Under the pieces are notes generated by a model. The model did not search any database. It saw nothing but the letters and a program-made list of their open reading frames with translations, and had not been told where the DNA came from. From Pilasporangium apinafurcum (Eukaryota > Oomycota > Peronosporomycetes > Pythiales > Pythiaceae): a stretch of DNA of 64,000 nucleotides. Where the stretch lies: contig BCKE01000038.1 in NCBI GenBank assembly GCA_001600495.1, forward strand, positions 229,223-293,222, given 5' to 3'. Both the position numbers and the translations under genes were made by a program. Of the stretch, positions 1 to 10,715 are shown in pieces; the stretch's first letter is position 1; each line of letters starts with the position of its first letter.

Positions 1-84
1 ATATAGGCTGTGTAAACATAAGAAAAAAAACTATAACACACGAAACAAAACCACCATATAGTTCACAAGACATCGATAGACTTC

Positions 85-3000
85 CTATCTTTTCTTTTCT
101 TCGGTTTTATATTTATCTGATTGCGCCTCAATCCTTTGCAACACTGACGCAAAATCTTCTTGAGCATCGCTAAGTTCGCGGTCACATGTGATGGTCTGCA
201 CGTGAGTTGGCCCCAAATGCGTCTCTACATATCTCAACAGTTCACAAGTACTGCTTACGAGTGCATCCTGCGCGTCTTCCAACTCGTTACGAGTGATTTG
301 TGGGGGGGTTCGGTTCATCAACACGTCCATTGACATCGTAAAATGCACGATGTACCTCAACGAGGCAATTTGTTGCTCAAGAGCCCACAGTTGTGGAGCG
401 ATATACTGATAATGAGGTTCCAATCGCTCACTGTCCACTTCTTTAGCTTCTAATTGGTTGTTTACGTCGATACTGCGTGGAAATGTATCAAGGCAATAGA
501 TGGAAAAAGCAGTGGACGCGACAAACCGCTGTAGACATTCGAGTTGACGAGAGAAGCGAACAAGATGCTGTCGCTTCTTCTTTACGTCCTTGACAGTCTG
601 CTGTGTCACTAAGTCAGGTATATCCACCAAGACGGTGTGGCCTCCAAGGCGACGACAGCACCTTCGAATAGCGTGTTGGTAGAATGTAAAGCGATTGCCG
701 ATCACACCAATGATCTGAGGTCGCAACACTTGGCGAATCTGGTCGTAGAGTGTGTCAACGTACACAAAGCGAAGCGTATGGATGGTTATCTTGTGTGGTA
801 TGCCCTCTGTTCCTTTATCTGCTGACTTAGATGACGATGAGGAATACACACGCACTATTTGCTCCAATTCTGGACTGAGTGCCTTCGCTTGTAATTGTCG
901 CTGCTTTTCTAATTCTTCTTCCTCGTCCGAATAGTAATCTTCTTCCTCCATTCGAGCGCGCGGTGGCGGCTGCACCTCCAGTCGTTTCAGTATCACGAGC
1001 TTCTCTAGCGATGATCCGATGGACGCTTCTAGGGCTTGTATCTAGACGAAGAGAGGCGAGGTAAAGCATAACAATGTCATACACTGTTTCATTGCGTAAT
1101 TAATAAACAGGGTTTGACTTACATATTCCAGCTTTGCAGGGACTCCGACAACAAGACATCTCGGTGCCTGCATCGCTTGGATCCGCTGAACCAACGAGCG
1201 TACTTGCCTCATGATAATATTGGCTTTATTGTCTTGGATCTCTGTGTCATCATTACAGACCTCGTGTACATCGTAACCTTGATCGACCAGTAAGTGGCGA
1301 AGTCGACGCATCTCTACACAAAAGTGATCACCTAGTAGCAACGAGACCTGTTTGCCGAGCAAGAGTGCACGTAGAGCAGTGATATTACTCGGACTATTAC
1401 TAGTGGACAAGTCCATCTGTCGAATTTGAGGATAAGCGTTCATGACCTGCCAAATCGATTCGTCTTTTTCATCTTCTTGTATAGAATGTGTATATGTGGT
1501 GGAGGAAATGCGAAGTGCGAATGCTGGTACCCCGATTTGTTCCAAAAACTGCTCCATGTGGTGTTTTGTTGGAGGGAAATTGTAAAGCAAAAACCTCTCT
1601 CGTCCAGCATTGGATCGAAAGAGCATCCGCTTCAGGATCTGAAGCGTTTGATCGACAGAGGTTGATGAGGCCGAGGACGCCAGTTCCTGGAAATCGACCC
1701 AAAGGTACTGATGAGCAATCGCGGCCATGTTTAATTTGACGATGATATGCTGCTTATCGGTATTATCTGAGGGATTCCCACCAAAGCACAAACCAACGAC
1801 AGGTGCCAATGCTTTGCTCACCGATTGGCGTAGCTGCTCATGCTGGAAACAGTCACTGCGTTCGAGATAGACCCGCTCCACCAGTCCGAGGTTTTGAAAT
1901 TGGGTCATCCATACTAGGAAATTGTCCTTTTGCCCCTGTTTGCTTGGCGCTTTCGATTCTTGCAGGTATTGTACATGTAGGATGCGATGTGGTAGTCCAA
2001 GAACTCGTGTGAATGCTTCTGGTGGGAATTCGGCCCAAGAAAACCCCTGCAAAAGAAACTTCTGTGCACAGCTCCCGGTTTGACCCGTAGATGCTTGAGA
2101 AGAATTGGTGTTACTGTGGACAAACGGAGCTGTCGCGGCAGACCCACTGGCCGTGAGAGCGGATTGTAGCGAAGTAAGAAGCCATTCCGGCGGAAACTGT
2201 GCGTTTATGCGCTGCCGTTGTGTGAATTTCCCGTTACTATCGTGTTCGTTGCTTACTTCCCATTGCACCAACGTTTCCTGAGTGATAACTTTGAAACCAA
2301 AACTTTCAGCTACTTGTTGCCACTGTTGCACTGGAATGAGTTGCTGTGGATCATGAACCAGCACCACCACTGGATCAAATATTGAAGCCAATAATTCCTT
2401 CATGTTGGTTGCATCTGTTACATCTTCACAAATTTCCACCACAAATGGTGGGACCCAGGGTTGTAACTCCAGTACTTTACTTACATGTGTGCTGTTGGTA
2501 GAAAAAGCGGAGATGTCCATAGCCGTTGATTGAATTTGTACCGCGAAGTTAACTTGCCATTTATCGAGCTTGTTGACAAACAGGTTGCAAAATTCGAGTG
2601 AAAAGGCCTTAAAATCGAACAAAACGAGCCGCTGGCGGTTGCGGATACTGCGCATCTGCTGTATTAAAAAGTCTATTGCCGCTTCTAAGTGGTCAGAGAC
2701 ATACTGCTGTTTTAGCACAGTACCGACATCCACGAAGGCATAGCGTTCCTTCTCGGCATATTGGCGTATCGCGTTTGCTAAAGCATCTCTCTTTAGGTTG
2801 GTACCTAATGCCGAATTCAAAACAATCGCTACCAGCTTGTGTTCACTTGTAAGGACAGCCTCGATCTTGGGCGCTAAACTGGTTGTTCCGCCAGTACTGT
2901 GTTGCGGGCTGCTGTTATGTTGAACTGTCGAGGCCAATCGTACAGAGCTGGTCTTTATTGCACTATTACTTGTTGTAGTAGAACTTGTCGGTGTGCCTTT

Positions 3001-4890
3001 GAGCATCTCCCGCTTCTGTTTGTAGCTCAAGAGCCACTCGCCCAGCCATCGACATGCTACCAGATGGTCCCGTTTCGCTGTAATTTCTTCTACCTCCAAC
3101 ATGGCACTCACACTTTCTGTCACGACTTGCTCCAGTGTCATCTTCTTGTCGTACGGCCATGGCAACGTCTGCTGAGCAATTATCGAGACTTTGTCGGCAG
3201 ATAAAACCACAGCAGCGCTGTCAGCACTACTGCCAAAAAAGAATTTCAGCTCCCGCTGTGCACTTTGCGGAGAATCACTGCCGTGTGTAGCGTTACGTGT
3301 GCCGTCAATCCCAAATCTTGCACGAAGTGTCCACGGATGGGTCTCTTTCGCCATCAGTGCGTTCGTGGGTCCCATGACCGCACGCCACGCGAGAATGGCA
3401 TGCTTACGGGTCAGTCGCATTGCTATGAGTTCTCCACTCGTCATAAACGCTAACAAACGCGGGAAAAATGGCTTCAGCTGGTGTTCGGCGTAGAAAGTAG
3501 TGGCTTGTGCGCGTGTGAGCACAAGGCGCCGCTGCTGGGCGATCGTAAAGCCAAACTCTCGAATCGTTCGCTGGATTGCGGTAACAGCAACGGGATCACT
3601 TGCAGTGCCTGGTTTGATAAGCGCCAGTGTTTGCTCGATAGATGGCTCCGTTTTATCTGCAAACTTAGTCAATCGATGGATGAGTTGGCTGTCGAATGTG
3701 ATGAACAACCCGCTCTCGAGACAAGTGGCGTCGTGGTCGACGGTGCGGACGTACTCGTTGGTGGGAAATCTAACTGGTAGTTGGGCACGAACACTTTCTG
3801 GGAAAAACCGGCGTGCTTCGTCCAGATTTGGGGGGCCTACGACCATGCGAAGCGTATAATGGAGATCTAGGCCCTCCAGCTCAATAAGCAAACATGGAGT
3901 TGGCTCAGATTCATTGAGTAGCAGCTGAGTCATGTGCTGTTCGTGAGCCTGGCGTTGAGACTCATTGAGTGCAGGATGCAGTTCGTTACACAGTAATAAG
4001 GCCAGGTCATGGGAACCCACGAGTTCCTTCGATTGCACTATAATGGCCTGCACATCGTGCAGCAGTTTTTTCAGCAACAGCTCTTTGCCTTGTGGAAACT
4101 TCGTCAAGAACGTTGGTAGCAGTACCATTACTGCATATCCAAGTCGGCAAACATTCTTTTCATACGGATGAAATACCAAGAAGCGCTCTCGATACGCACA
4201 CGCGACTGTGGCGCTGCTCTGCAGGCCATTTTGAATGGCATTGAGTCCACACAGCGCACGTAGTGGCCATTGATCGTGTGGTACAGACGCTGCAAGTGCT
4301 TCTCGTCGAGCGAGCGCTGGATCAATGGGGCCGGCGAGAGCATTCCATTTGGCAATGACGTCTGCTCCAGACGTGTCAGGCACCGTCAACAGTAATGCGA
4401 GACTGGGGCCAGCCGTGAAATATTGAAGGAATTCGTCTGCGTGCACGTCGGGCTGTTCGACGTGCATGAATAGTCGACGTACTTGAGGTTTGGTGAGCTG
4501 TACCATATGCTGCTGAGCGATCTGGAAGCCGCTTTCTGTGATGCGTCGCAACAACTGGGATACGACCTGGCCGTTGGCCAGCAAGAACGCCGCTTCTACT
4601 GCCGAGACACCTGCGATAGTCGATGTAGATGACGGAGGCAAAGGTTCTTTTGCTTCATCTTCTAGTGTAGAAGTAGGCGGTGAGTTGGTCAATGAAGACG
4701 AAGGTATGAAGTTGTAGAATCCTGTCGCGATTTCGGGCCGGAGGAAGACTACGACAAACGAGGAAAGCGGCATCACACACTGTACCTGCGGTTCAATGAT
4801 GGAAATGCGAATAAAACAAAGGAGGAATGCGGATATTTGAACCCTTGGACTCGAAACGGCGCGTCTGTTCAAGATCCACTTCGAATTCAT
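85..4890 (-). CDS. Multidomain nucleoside diphosphate kinase / adenylate kinase-like protein
   Basis: Two exons joined across an 81-base GT..AG intron (1042-1122) give about 1574 residues. The N-terminal third holds NDK-type repeats. The clearest starts at EQTLALIKPG and reaches NATHGSDS, which keeps the catalytic histidine of NDKs. The repeat before it (ESEPTPCLLIELEG onward) and an N-terminal one (FVVVFLRPE) are degenerate. The middle carries adenylate-kinase-like pieces with eroded P-loops, such as VLFDFKAFSLEF and RFLLYNFPPTKHHMEQF. The last 320 residues are unrecognised, with an acidic stretch and a charged tail. Multi-NDK proteins in eukaryotes are often axonemal, so a flagellar role in zoospores is inferred, not seen. 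The ATG at 4890 opens the frame, but the ATG at 4773, just before the first NDK strand, is equally possible. Only one NDK repeat looks catalytic. Confidence 0.75.
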
Positions 4891-5380
4891 CAATCAAATC
4901 GACAACACAATTAATCTACAACAACAAGCACAATAGACTATGTGTGGCCACACAGCACTGTTCATATGGCAATCAAAGTGAAAGATTGATGATCTTCAGC
5001 AGCTTGTGCATCGTTTTGATGGAGTCGGTATAAATGGTGGCATATGAGAGACAGAAAAGACACTTGGTGGTTGTCAATTGCTATCACTCCACAGTCGAAT
5101 CTATCGCCTGTTGCAGAAGAATGCATATACACAACGACCAGGGAAGTTCAATTAGGAAATAAAATATCAAAAACTTATGGAGCAAAGTGATTAGACTGAA
5201 CAACGGTTGACAAGGTTTTACATTGAGAATTGGCATTAGCTTCGTAGGAATCGTAAGACATTAACATCCACATGCCAGCACATGCGGACACACCCAAAAC
5301 ACATAGGACACACAGTCCACAACCTACAACCCACTCACATACATCATCATGCTTTTTGCTACAAAGTAGCTGCTTTGCTC
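4891..5380. other. Intergenic, no gene seen
   Basis: These roughly 490 bases lie between the start of the NDK-like gene and the 3' end of the first RBR gene. Short open frames here, including an 82-codon Cys-rich one on the minus strand, have no recognisable motif and overlap the RBR stop region, so I treat them as chance. The stretch should contain the promoter of the NDK-like gene, but I cannot point to an element. Confidence 0.4.
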
Positions 5381-6343
5381 TCACGGATAGCTGCATCCAC
5401 ATGTCTTCCATCTGCGCCCACAACTATAGCAAAACTCGTGGTTGTTATGGCACCTCATTCGGTTGCAGCCAATGGTCTTTTCCACACCCACTCCACAGCC
5501 TGGACACTGTATACCACCATCCTTTTTCACAACCTCGGCATATTCGCGGTCAGAAAGCAAGTCCAGTTTCGTCCAATCTTTCGCCTTTAAGAACTGCTCA
5601 TACTGTGCGAAATCACTTGGACGAAGCGCTTCCTTAACGTATTCAATCGGAAATTCTTTCTTGCAACAGTGCGCAGGAACCATTACCCGATCTCTCACGC
5701 CCATCCTACAGCGTATAGCAATGCAGCTCCTACAATATAGATGACCGCACGAAAGCATGCGCCTAATAGCATGATCGTGAAGCGGGGAGAAACAGCATGC
5801 ACACGTGGGTGGTAGTTTTTCTTCGATAGTGTCCAGGTTCATAGGCTTCACAGTGACGGCATCAGTATCTTCACCTTCACTCACGTAGCCAGCAACATCC
5901 GTTCCATCCAGCAACTTTGCTGCTTCAGCCTCATATAAACTGCGAGCAATCACTTCATCTAGCGCACATTGCTCAGCATTCTGTATTTCTTCGCGATAAA
6001 CGTCCAACGCATAGGTGTAGGTCAACATGTCTTCCTCCAATTGATCGTCATCAACTAACCCATGCACATCGCTGGAGAACAGCTCTGCCTCTGACCATTC
6101 GCCATAATTGTCCATCTGACGACTTGTTTGATCATTTATATGAGGCATTACTTTCATATTGGTCAATCGTCGCCTCATTCGTACCATTGATTGAGGTTTG
6201 TGAAGAACGAATTGAATTTGCTGCTCGTTATGCCTCTTCTCGTAAACTGTCGAAAGAAAATTCGGATTAATTCCCTCAACTGCATGATCGAGGCGAAACC
6301 ATTCACAGTGATTGTAAATAATCGAGAGGCGTAATACACACAC
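5381..6343 (-). CDS. RBR-type (RING / RING2) E3 ubiquitin ligase-like protein
   Basis: The 320-codon frame has an acidic N-terminal half and a zinc-binding C-terminal half. A RING runs from CACCF through LSCGHLYCRSC to HCCKKEFPIEY. About 55 residues later comes a RING2-like module, CPGCGVGVEKTIGCNRMRC then HEFCYSC and KTCGC. In RBR ligases such as parkin, the cysteine in this K-x2-GC-x2-M context carries the ubiquitin thioester, and here it is present. A classical IBR between the two modules is not evident. The start is undecided: the open frame begins at 6343, the methionine at 6187 is a compact alternative, and a possible acceptor (TTTCGACAG, near 6255) hints at an upstream exon. It is one of three tandem relatives, sharing RDRVMVPAHCCKKEFPIEYV-like sequence with the gene at 7527-8240. 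Confidence 0.75.
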   Translation of the reverse strand: MCVLRLSIIYNHCEWFRLDHAVEGINPNFLSTVYEKRHNEQQIQFVLHKPQSMVRMRRRLTNMKVMPHINDQTSRQMDNYGEWSEAELFSSDVHGLVDDDQLEEDMLTYTYALDVYREEIQNAEQCALDEVIARSLYEAEAAKLLDGTDVAGYVSEGEDTDAVTVKPMNLDTIEEKLPPTCACCFSPLHDHAIRRMLSCGHLYCRSCIAIRCRMGVRDRVMVPAHCCKKEFPIEYVKEALRPSDFAQYEQFLKAKDWTKLDLLSDREYAEVVKKDGGIQCPGCGVGVEKTIGCNRMRCHNNHEFCYSCGRRWKTCGCSYP

Positions 6344-6449
6344 ACAAAAGCAATATAAAACATAAACCTTTGCCTCACATATTCAGATATAGCCCCATCA
6401 ATGCAATTAATGCATGCACAATATCAAGTAGCGATCGCAACTCACACAG

Positions 6450-7406
6450 AACACAAATTACAGGTAATGCTGATAAATATTGCTTGGTCGCATCCCAACA
6501 AAAATAACAGTCATTTGCACACGTCATCGTTTGGCAGTCCGAGATTTCCTTGATCTCAATACCGTCGGTTAGGCATTGGTCTCCCTTGATCTTCTTCATC
6601 AGACGAATAATAATGACATCTTCGACAGCAGCGCGCTTCCATCCTGGTGCTCAGGATTTGCCGCCAGAGATCAGCTTCATGCCTATCTGACGTTCTCCCA
6701 CAACCGGTTTGTATTTGAAAAAGCTTCGACATGTGAACGCGGCCTGAATCACATCTAATAGCATCGACTACTTTCATCAGTGCAATGGGAACCCAATACT
6801 GTCTTTGTCTCCGTTTTTGATGGTTCGACGGCAGCGATCAACGCTGTATTTGCGATAGAAAGCATGGTCACAAAGCACAGTAAAGTGTATCGTCTTTGAA
6901 CTCACCGTCCTTTGACAGGCGTACCATGTCGGCGTTTTTTGCTCTTCTGTGTGGAAGGAATCATTGCTTACTAGATCAACAACATTTTCAAGTGGTACTG
7001 TCGCAAATTGTGTTATCCTCTTCTGCATTTCAATGAGAGAATCAAAACCATTTGTTGTCGCTTTCACTTTGCTTTTTATATTCATAGATAGCTTCAGTTT
7101 GTCAGATTTGGTGATAATGATCGTCGATTAGTTAACGACGGAAAGAGCTTTGTTCATCATCTCTTGAGTCTTCTCCTCCACCAATAATGAGTAATAATGT
7201 TCTCCAGACGGTGCAAGGACTTCATCTATCCACTTGCATGGAATTTCATGTTGACAACATCGGAGTGGCATCAAATTATGCGCATGGAGGCTGGGGAGAG
7301 CGAATTCCCCCATACACCCATAGCAATAAGCATCTCCACAAAGTAATGGGTACAACTGAGGCGAATCCATTGATGAAAACTCTTGGGCGCATGCTTGGCA
7401 ATGCAC
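6450..7406 (-). pseudogene. Decayed RBR-type ubiquitin ligase paralogue
   Basis: Between two intact RBR genes, the minus strand keeps the order of the family in broken frames. A first RING at 7128-7406 (CQACAQ, LLCGDAYCYGC, LRCCQHEIP) opens without an ATG after an upstream stop. A second RING at about 6777-6960 has lost zinc ligands: VLCDHAFYRKYSVDRCR matches the neighbour's SCGHLYCRSCIAIRCR with cysteines changed to tyrosine or serine. A RING2 echo at about 6450-6599 reads GDQCLTDGIEIKEISDCQ then DCYFCWD, against GGIQCPGCGVGVEKTIGCN in the neighbour. Stops and frame shifts separate the three parts. No pair of splice sites that would rescue them was found, so a pseudogene is likeliest, although a multi-exon divergent gene is not excluded. 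Confidence 0.55.
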
Positions 7407-7526
7407 GATGCTTTACATAAGCGATAAAAATTTTGCGACTGAGGACTTTGGCGAATGATGGAAAAGAACATGTCGTTCGAACGATTGGGAAATGACATAA
7501 ATCACCTTTCTCTTTTCATTTTCGAG

Positions 7527-8240
7527 TTAGGTCTCCCCTAAAATTCGCCGAATCTCTTCTTCTGGGATTAGTTGGCAATTGCACGTCTTCCAAACCTTCA
7601 AGCACGTAAAACAAAACTCGTGGCCGTTCAAGCACTTTATATGCACGCATCCATGATCAAGTTCCACGCCAATACCGCACCCAGGGCACTGCTTCCCTCC
7701 AATCTGACGTACGCTTGCACTGTATTCTGCATCAGACACCAAGTACGATTGCTTCCAGTCTTTTTCCTGCAAAAATTGCAGGTAGAGCTCGTAATCCACC
7801 TTCGAAGGCAAACCTTCGCATACATACTCGATGGGTAATTCCTTCTGACAGCAGCTCAATGGGATCAACGCGCGATCACGAAGTGCCAAGTGACACATGC
7901 GATACACACAAGGCTTGCAGAAGGAGTGCCCACAAGACGCTAAGCGCAGGTTCTGATTTAGTTCTATGTTGCAACAGCTGATGCAGTGTCCACGCAACTC
8001 GGTCCAGCGCTTCTCGTATAATTGAAACTCCGTCGTTTCCAGCACTTGCTTTACATTTTCTATGGAGACCTCCATGTTACACGACGAACAGTGAGCACTC
8101 GCAAAACTTGCTTGTGAGCTGATAGCTAGCGTATCGGAGCAAATCCCACGAATGCATCTGCGACAGAATATGTGGTGGCAGTACGATAGCTCCACAGGGA
8201 TCCCTTTAATGCGGTGGTGGCACAGCGAACATTTCTTCAT
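7527..8240 (-). CDS. RBR-type E3 ubiquitin ligase-like protein with two RINGs and a RING2
   Basis: This intronless 237-residue protein has three zinc modules: an N-terminal RING (CSLCHHRI, SYCHHIFCRRC, HCSSC), a second RING (CISCCNIEL, ASCGHSFCKPC, LSCCQKELP), and a RING2-like end (CPGCGIGVELDHGCVHIKC, HEFCFTC, WKTCNC). The cysteine in DHGC-x2-I sits where the catalytic thioester cysteine of RBR ligases lies. The protein probably takes ubiquitin from an E2 and passes it through that cysteine; its substrates are unknown. It lacks the long acidic N-terminus of the paralogue at 5381-6343 but has an additional RING. The ATG at 8240 is directly followed by the first zinc ligands, so the start is likely right. 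It is transcribed in the same direction as its decayed and intact relatives downstream. Confidence 0.8.
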   Translation of the reverse strand: MKKCSLCHHRIKGIPVELSYCHHIFCRRCIRGICSDTLAISSQASFASAHCSSCNMEVSIENVKQVLETTEFQLYEKRWTELRGHCISCCNIELNQNLRLASCGHSFCKPCVYRMCHLALRDRALIPLSCCQKELPIEYVCEGLPSKVDYELYLQFLQEKDWKQSYLVSDAEYSASVRQIGGKQCPGCGIGVELDHGCVHIKCLNGHEFCFTCLKVWKTCNCQLIPEEEIRRILGET

Positions 8241-8353
8241 GGTTGACTCCGCTTCTTTACACCTTTAAAACTAGAAGCTACACACCCAGTTCCTTTCACA
8301 GCGCGTTTCTCGTTGGAAAAATGCCACGTCCCATAACATCGTTGTCACCTCTC

Positions 8354-9361
8354 TCAACTGCCGGATTCACAGCAAAAGAACCTAGTCATACTCTGAGAAA
8401 GTCTCGCCGTTACATGCAACAACACGACCGCTACCAACAGAACACATATCTCCAGCAGAATGGCCGCAAAGGGATCGTCAAATTTTTTCGAGCTGAAATG
8501 TAATTGGGCATCTGGATCGCCGAGAAAGGAATCGACGCCAAACATAAGCAGACTGAGCGCGATGATACTGAGCATCGATGCAAAGAACTTAACAGAGCCA
8601 AAGTAGAGTGTCGCCAGCACCGCTCGTGGTGAGAAGAACTCCAGCGAGTTTTCAAATACTGGGCGCTCTTCAGCGTCAAATCGGAGCTGCTGGTTGATCG
8701 AAATGGGCTGATAAAGGGGCAATAGTGATCCTCTCTCTTCGTCATGGGTGTTTGCGTCGCAAAACACGATCTTTTCGTTTGAAGACGCCAGCAGATTATG
8801 TAACAACACATCCATTCGGCATGCAAAATAGACAATACGGATCAACACTTGGAAGAGAATGAGACCAAATCCACACAGTGGTAGCGCCACAAGCGATAGA
8901 AATACACCAGCAAACACCACCATGAGTGCCGCGATCCCCAACATGCCGTTACCGACATTGAAGAGCACGAGTTTGACGAAGAATGAGAGTGATCTGTATT
9001 TGGATGAAGATTGAATGTGTCGCTGATGATGGCGGTGTCTGTGACTCACGAGATGAGGACTTGGGCGATGCATGTCGTATCCACTCGCTGGTTGAGGTGG
9101 ATGATACGTCATTGGGACAGATATATTACTAGTCGAAGCAACACCAATGCTGTTGCTGTCATAACTTGGATAGGAAGGAAATGCAGCAACCGGTGGCATC
9201 CGAGGTGGGAGAGGATGGCGATCGTATGTCTTCACGGCCACAGGTACTGCACTAGGGATCGAGTGAGGAGACATAGGGGGAGCAGTAGGATTGTATGGAG
9301 CGTATGGAGGCTCTCTACTCACGCGAGGGAAGCGTTCATTTGGCTGTGATGATGCTTCCAT
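8354..9361 (-). CDS. Four-helix membrane protein, outlying member of an array family
   Basis: The 335-residue intronless product has a Pro/His-rich N-terminal region of about 120 residues (PPYAPYNPTAPPMSP; HRHRHHQRH). Four hydrophobic segments follow: two around LGIAALMVVFAGVFLSLVAL and LCGFGLILFQVLIRIVYF, one at AVLATLYFGSVKFFASML, and one at LLEICVLLVAVVLLHVTARL. It ends FFCCESGS. It matches the array at 31.7-39.4 kb in topology and in the motifs F-S/F-P, LYF-x3-KF, and ARLS-x3-T-x-FFCCE, but lacks the Tyr-Gly tail of those copies. The cysteines after the last helix could be palmitoylated. No family name is recognised with confidence. The first ATG in frame is at 9361. The product probably sits in a cell membrane with both ends on one side. 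Confidence 0.8.
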   Translation of the reverse strand: MEASSQPNERFPRVSREPPYAPYNPTAPPMSPHSIPSAVPVAVKTYDRHPLPPRMPPVAAFPSYPSYDSNSIGVASTSNISVPMTYHPPQPASGYDMHRPSPHLVSHRHRHHQRHIQSSSKYRSLSFFVKLVLFNVGNGMLGIAALMVVFAGVFLSLVALPLCGFGLILFQVLIRIVYFACRMDVLLHNLLASSNEKIVFCDANTHDEERGSLLPLYQPISINQQLRFDAEERPVFENSLEFFSPRAVLATLYFGSVKFFASMLSIIALSLLMFGVDSFLGDPDAQLHFSSKKFDDPFAAILLEICVLLVAVVLLHVTARLSQSMTRFFCCESGS

Positions 9362-9582
9362 TTTCACCTGCAGTGTTCCCTTCTTGAATGCGGCCTTTGT
9401 GGGTTGATTTCCTTCGTTACTTTATCAAGATTCAATTTTTATTTAAGTAAAACGACATTTAATATAAAAGATAAATAATTATCACATCTGACTACATTTA
9501 ATTAAGTATCTATGTGTCGGTAAAAACAGGACGGTGCGAAGCTAATGGACTAATTGGCGTATTTGTAAGGTGAGCAGAAAAA

Positions 9583-10290
9583 ATGACAAACTCAGGGAGC
9601 GGGCAGTTGGCAGTGCAAGTAAGGAAGCATGGTGTCTCTGTCGCTTTCGCACTCGCCATGCTATATGGGGCAATGCGACTGGTCCGTGCCCGAGTGTATG
9701 ACGCGCTGATTGTCCAGCTTACTATGGGCTGGTATGAGCAGGTACTTAAGCGCCTGCCTCCATCCAGTAAGTTGCTGGACGTGGGAATCGGTACGGGATT
9801 GGCGTTGGTCAAGAACTCCTCGTTACTACAGACCAAGCAAATCCAAGTGGATGGCATAGACTACGATTTGGATTACGTCAAGCGCTGCCGTGCTCTGGTG
9901 GACCAACAATCACTTTGTGACGTGGTGAAGACTCTTCACGCTTCCATCTACGACTATACTGGGGGACCTTACGATGCTGTGTACTTCAGTGCATCGCTGA
10001 TGATCATGCCCGACCCAGTCAAGGCACTGAAGCACAGTGCTTCAATGCTTAAACCTAATGGAAAAGTGTATGTGACCCAAACTATCCAAACGCGACGCTC
10101 GAAGGTGGCTGAGTGGGGTAAACCGTTACTCAAATTCTTTACGACCATTGATTTTGGCAACGTCACATACGAGGAGGATCTGCTGGCGACATTCAAGAAG
10201 GCAGGACTGACGGTGGTGGAGAACGTACCGATTTCCGGATCGACTAAGACATCCACGCGATCGTATCGCCTCTTTGTATTGCAACTGTAG
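9583..10290 (+). CDS. Class I SAM-dependent methyltransferase
   Basis: The 235-residue protein has a short hydrophobic N-terminal stretch (VAFALAMLYGAM), which may anchor it, and a Rossmann-type methyltransferase core. Motif I is LLDVGIGTGLALV at about residues 64-76. The acidic residue ending the second strand is in VDGIDYDLDY, and motif IV is YDAVYFSASLMIM. The substrate cannot be read from the sequence. The fold is like many small-molecule methyltransferases, and the LMIMPDPVKALKHSASMLKP segment is the usual pre-motif VI region. The start ATG is preceded by an A/T-rich 220-base gap shared with the divergently transcribed membrane protein gene at 8354-9361, so the two may share a promoter region. 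No intron is needed. Confidence 0.8.
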   Translation: MTNSGSGQLAVQVRKHGVSVAFALAMLYGAMRLVRARVYDALIVQLTMGWYEQVLKRLPPSSKLLDVGIGTGLALVKNSSLLQTKQIQVDGIDYDLDYVKRCRALVDQQSLCDVVKTLHASIYDYTGGPYDAVYFSASLMIMPDPVKALKHSASMLKPNGKVYVTQTIQTRRSKVAEWGKPLLKFFTTIDFGNVTYEEDLLATFKKAGLTVVENVPISGSTKTSTRSYRLFVLQL

Positions 10291-10432
10291 ATAAGAGATG
10301 TATCTGGGCATCATATGCAATGCAATACTCTGGATTCGACGTTACGCTTAGATACGAAAGTAAGACAGAATTGCAATGAGAGAATCACTTTGTTTGCTTC
10401 GAGTTTCCTTGCAAATTCACATGCTATAATGA

Positions 10433-10554
10433 CTTGGAAAAGACGCTATATTGGCTTGGAAGAAGCTTAAAGTAAGCAAACAAAGATCGATCCTGAGTTA
10501 CCAAATGGTAGCTCATATGATCTTTTTTGGAATATTTAGCATGTGTTGAATATT
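10433..10554 (+). repeat. Dispersed repeat, copy A
   Basis: This segment, in the 425-base gap between the methyltransferase and transporter genes, matches 31280-31396 in inverse orientation. Shared blocks include GACGCTATA, TTGGAAGAA, CCTGAGTTACCAAAT and CTCATATGATCTTT. It ends in a near-palindrome at 10531-10554 (AATATTTAGC.. to ..GTTGAATATT). No coding capacity is visible. It could be a short non-autonomous transposon, or an old duplicated intergenic block. Confidence 0.6.
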
Positions 10555-10715
10555 AGATAAGGAATAGACCAATGCTGTTCTTTTTCAAAGAAAAGTAAAA
10601 GATATCAAAGAAAGAAATCAATACTCATATTCATTAGGATGTAAGCAAAACGAATGAAGTTCCAAAGACCACAAAACACACGTTGCACTGGCTCAATAGA
10701 GTTGAAAAGCAGTGG

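Noticed and set aside
5175-5423. Cys-rich 82-codon minus-strand frame overlapping the RBR stop region
   Set aside because: It is an out-of-frame extension of the RBR 3' end with no spaced zinc-ligand pattern; probably chance.
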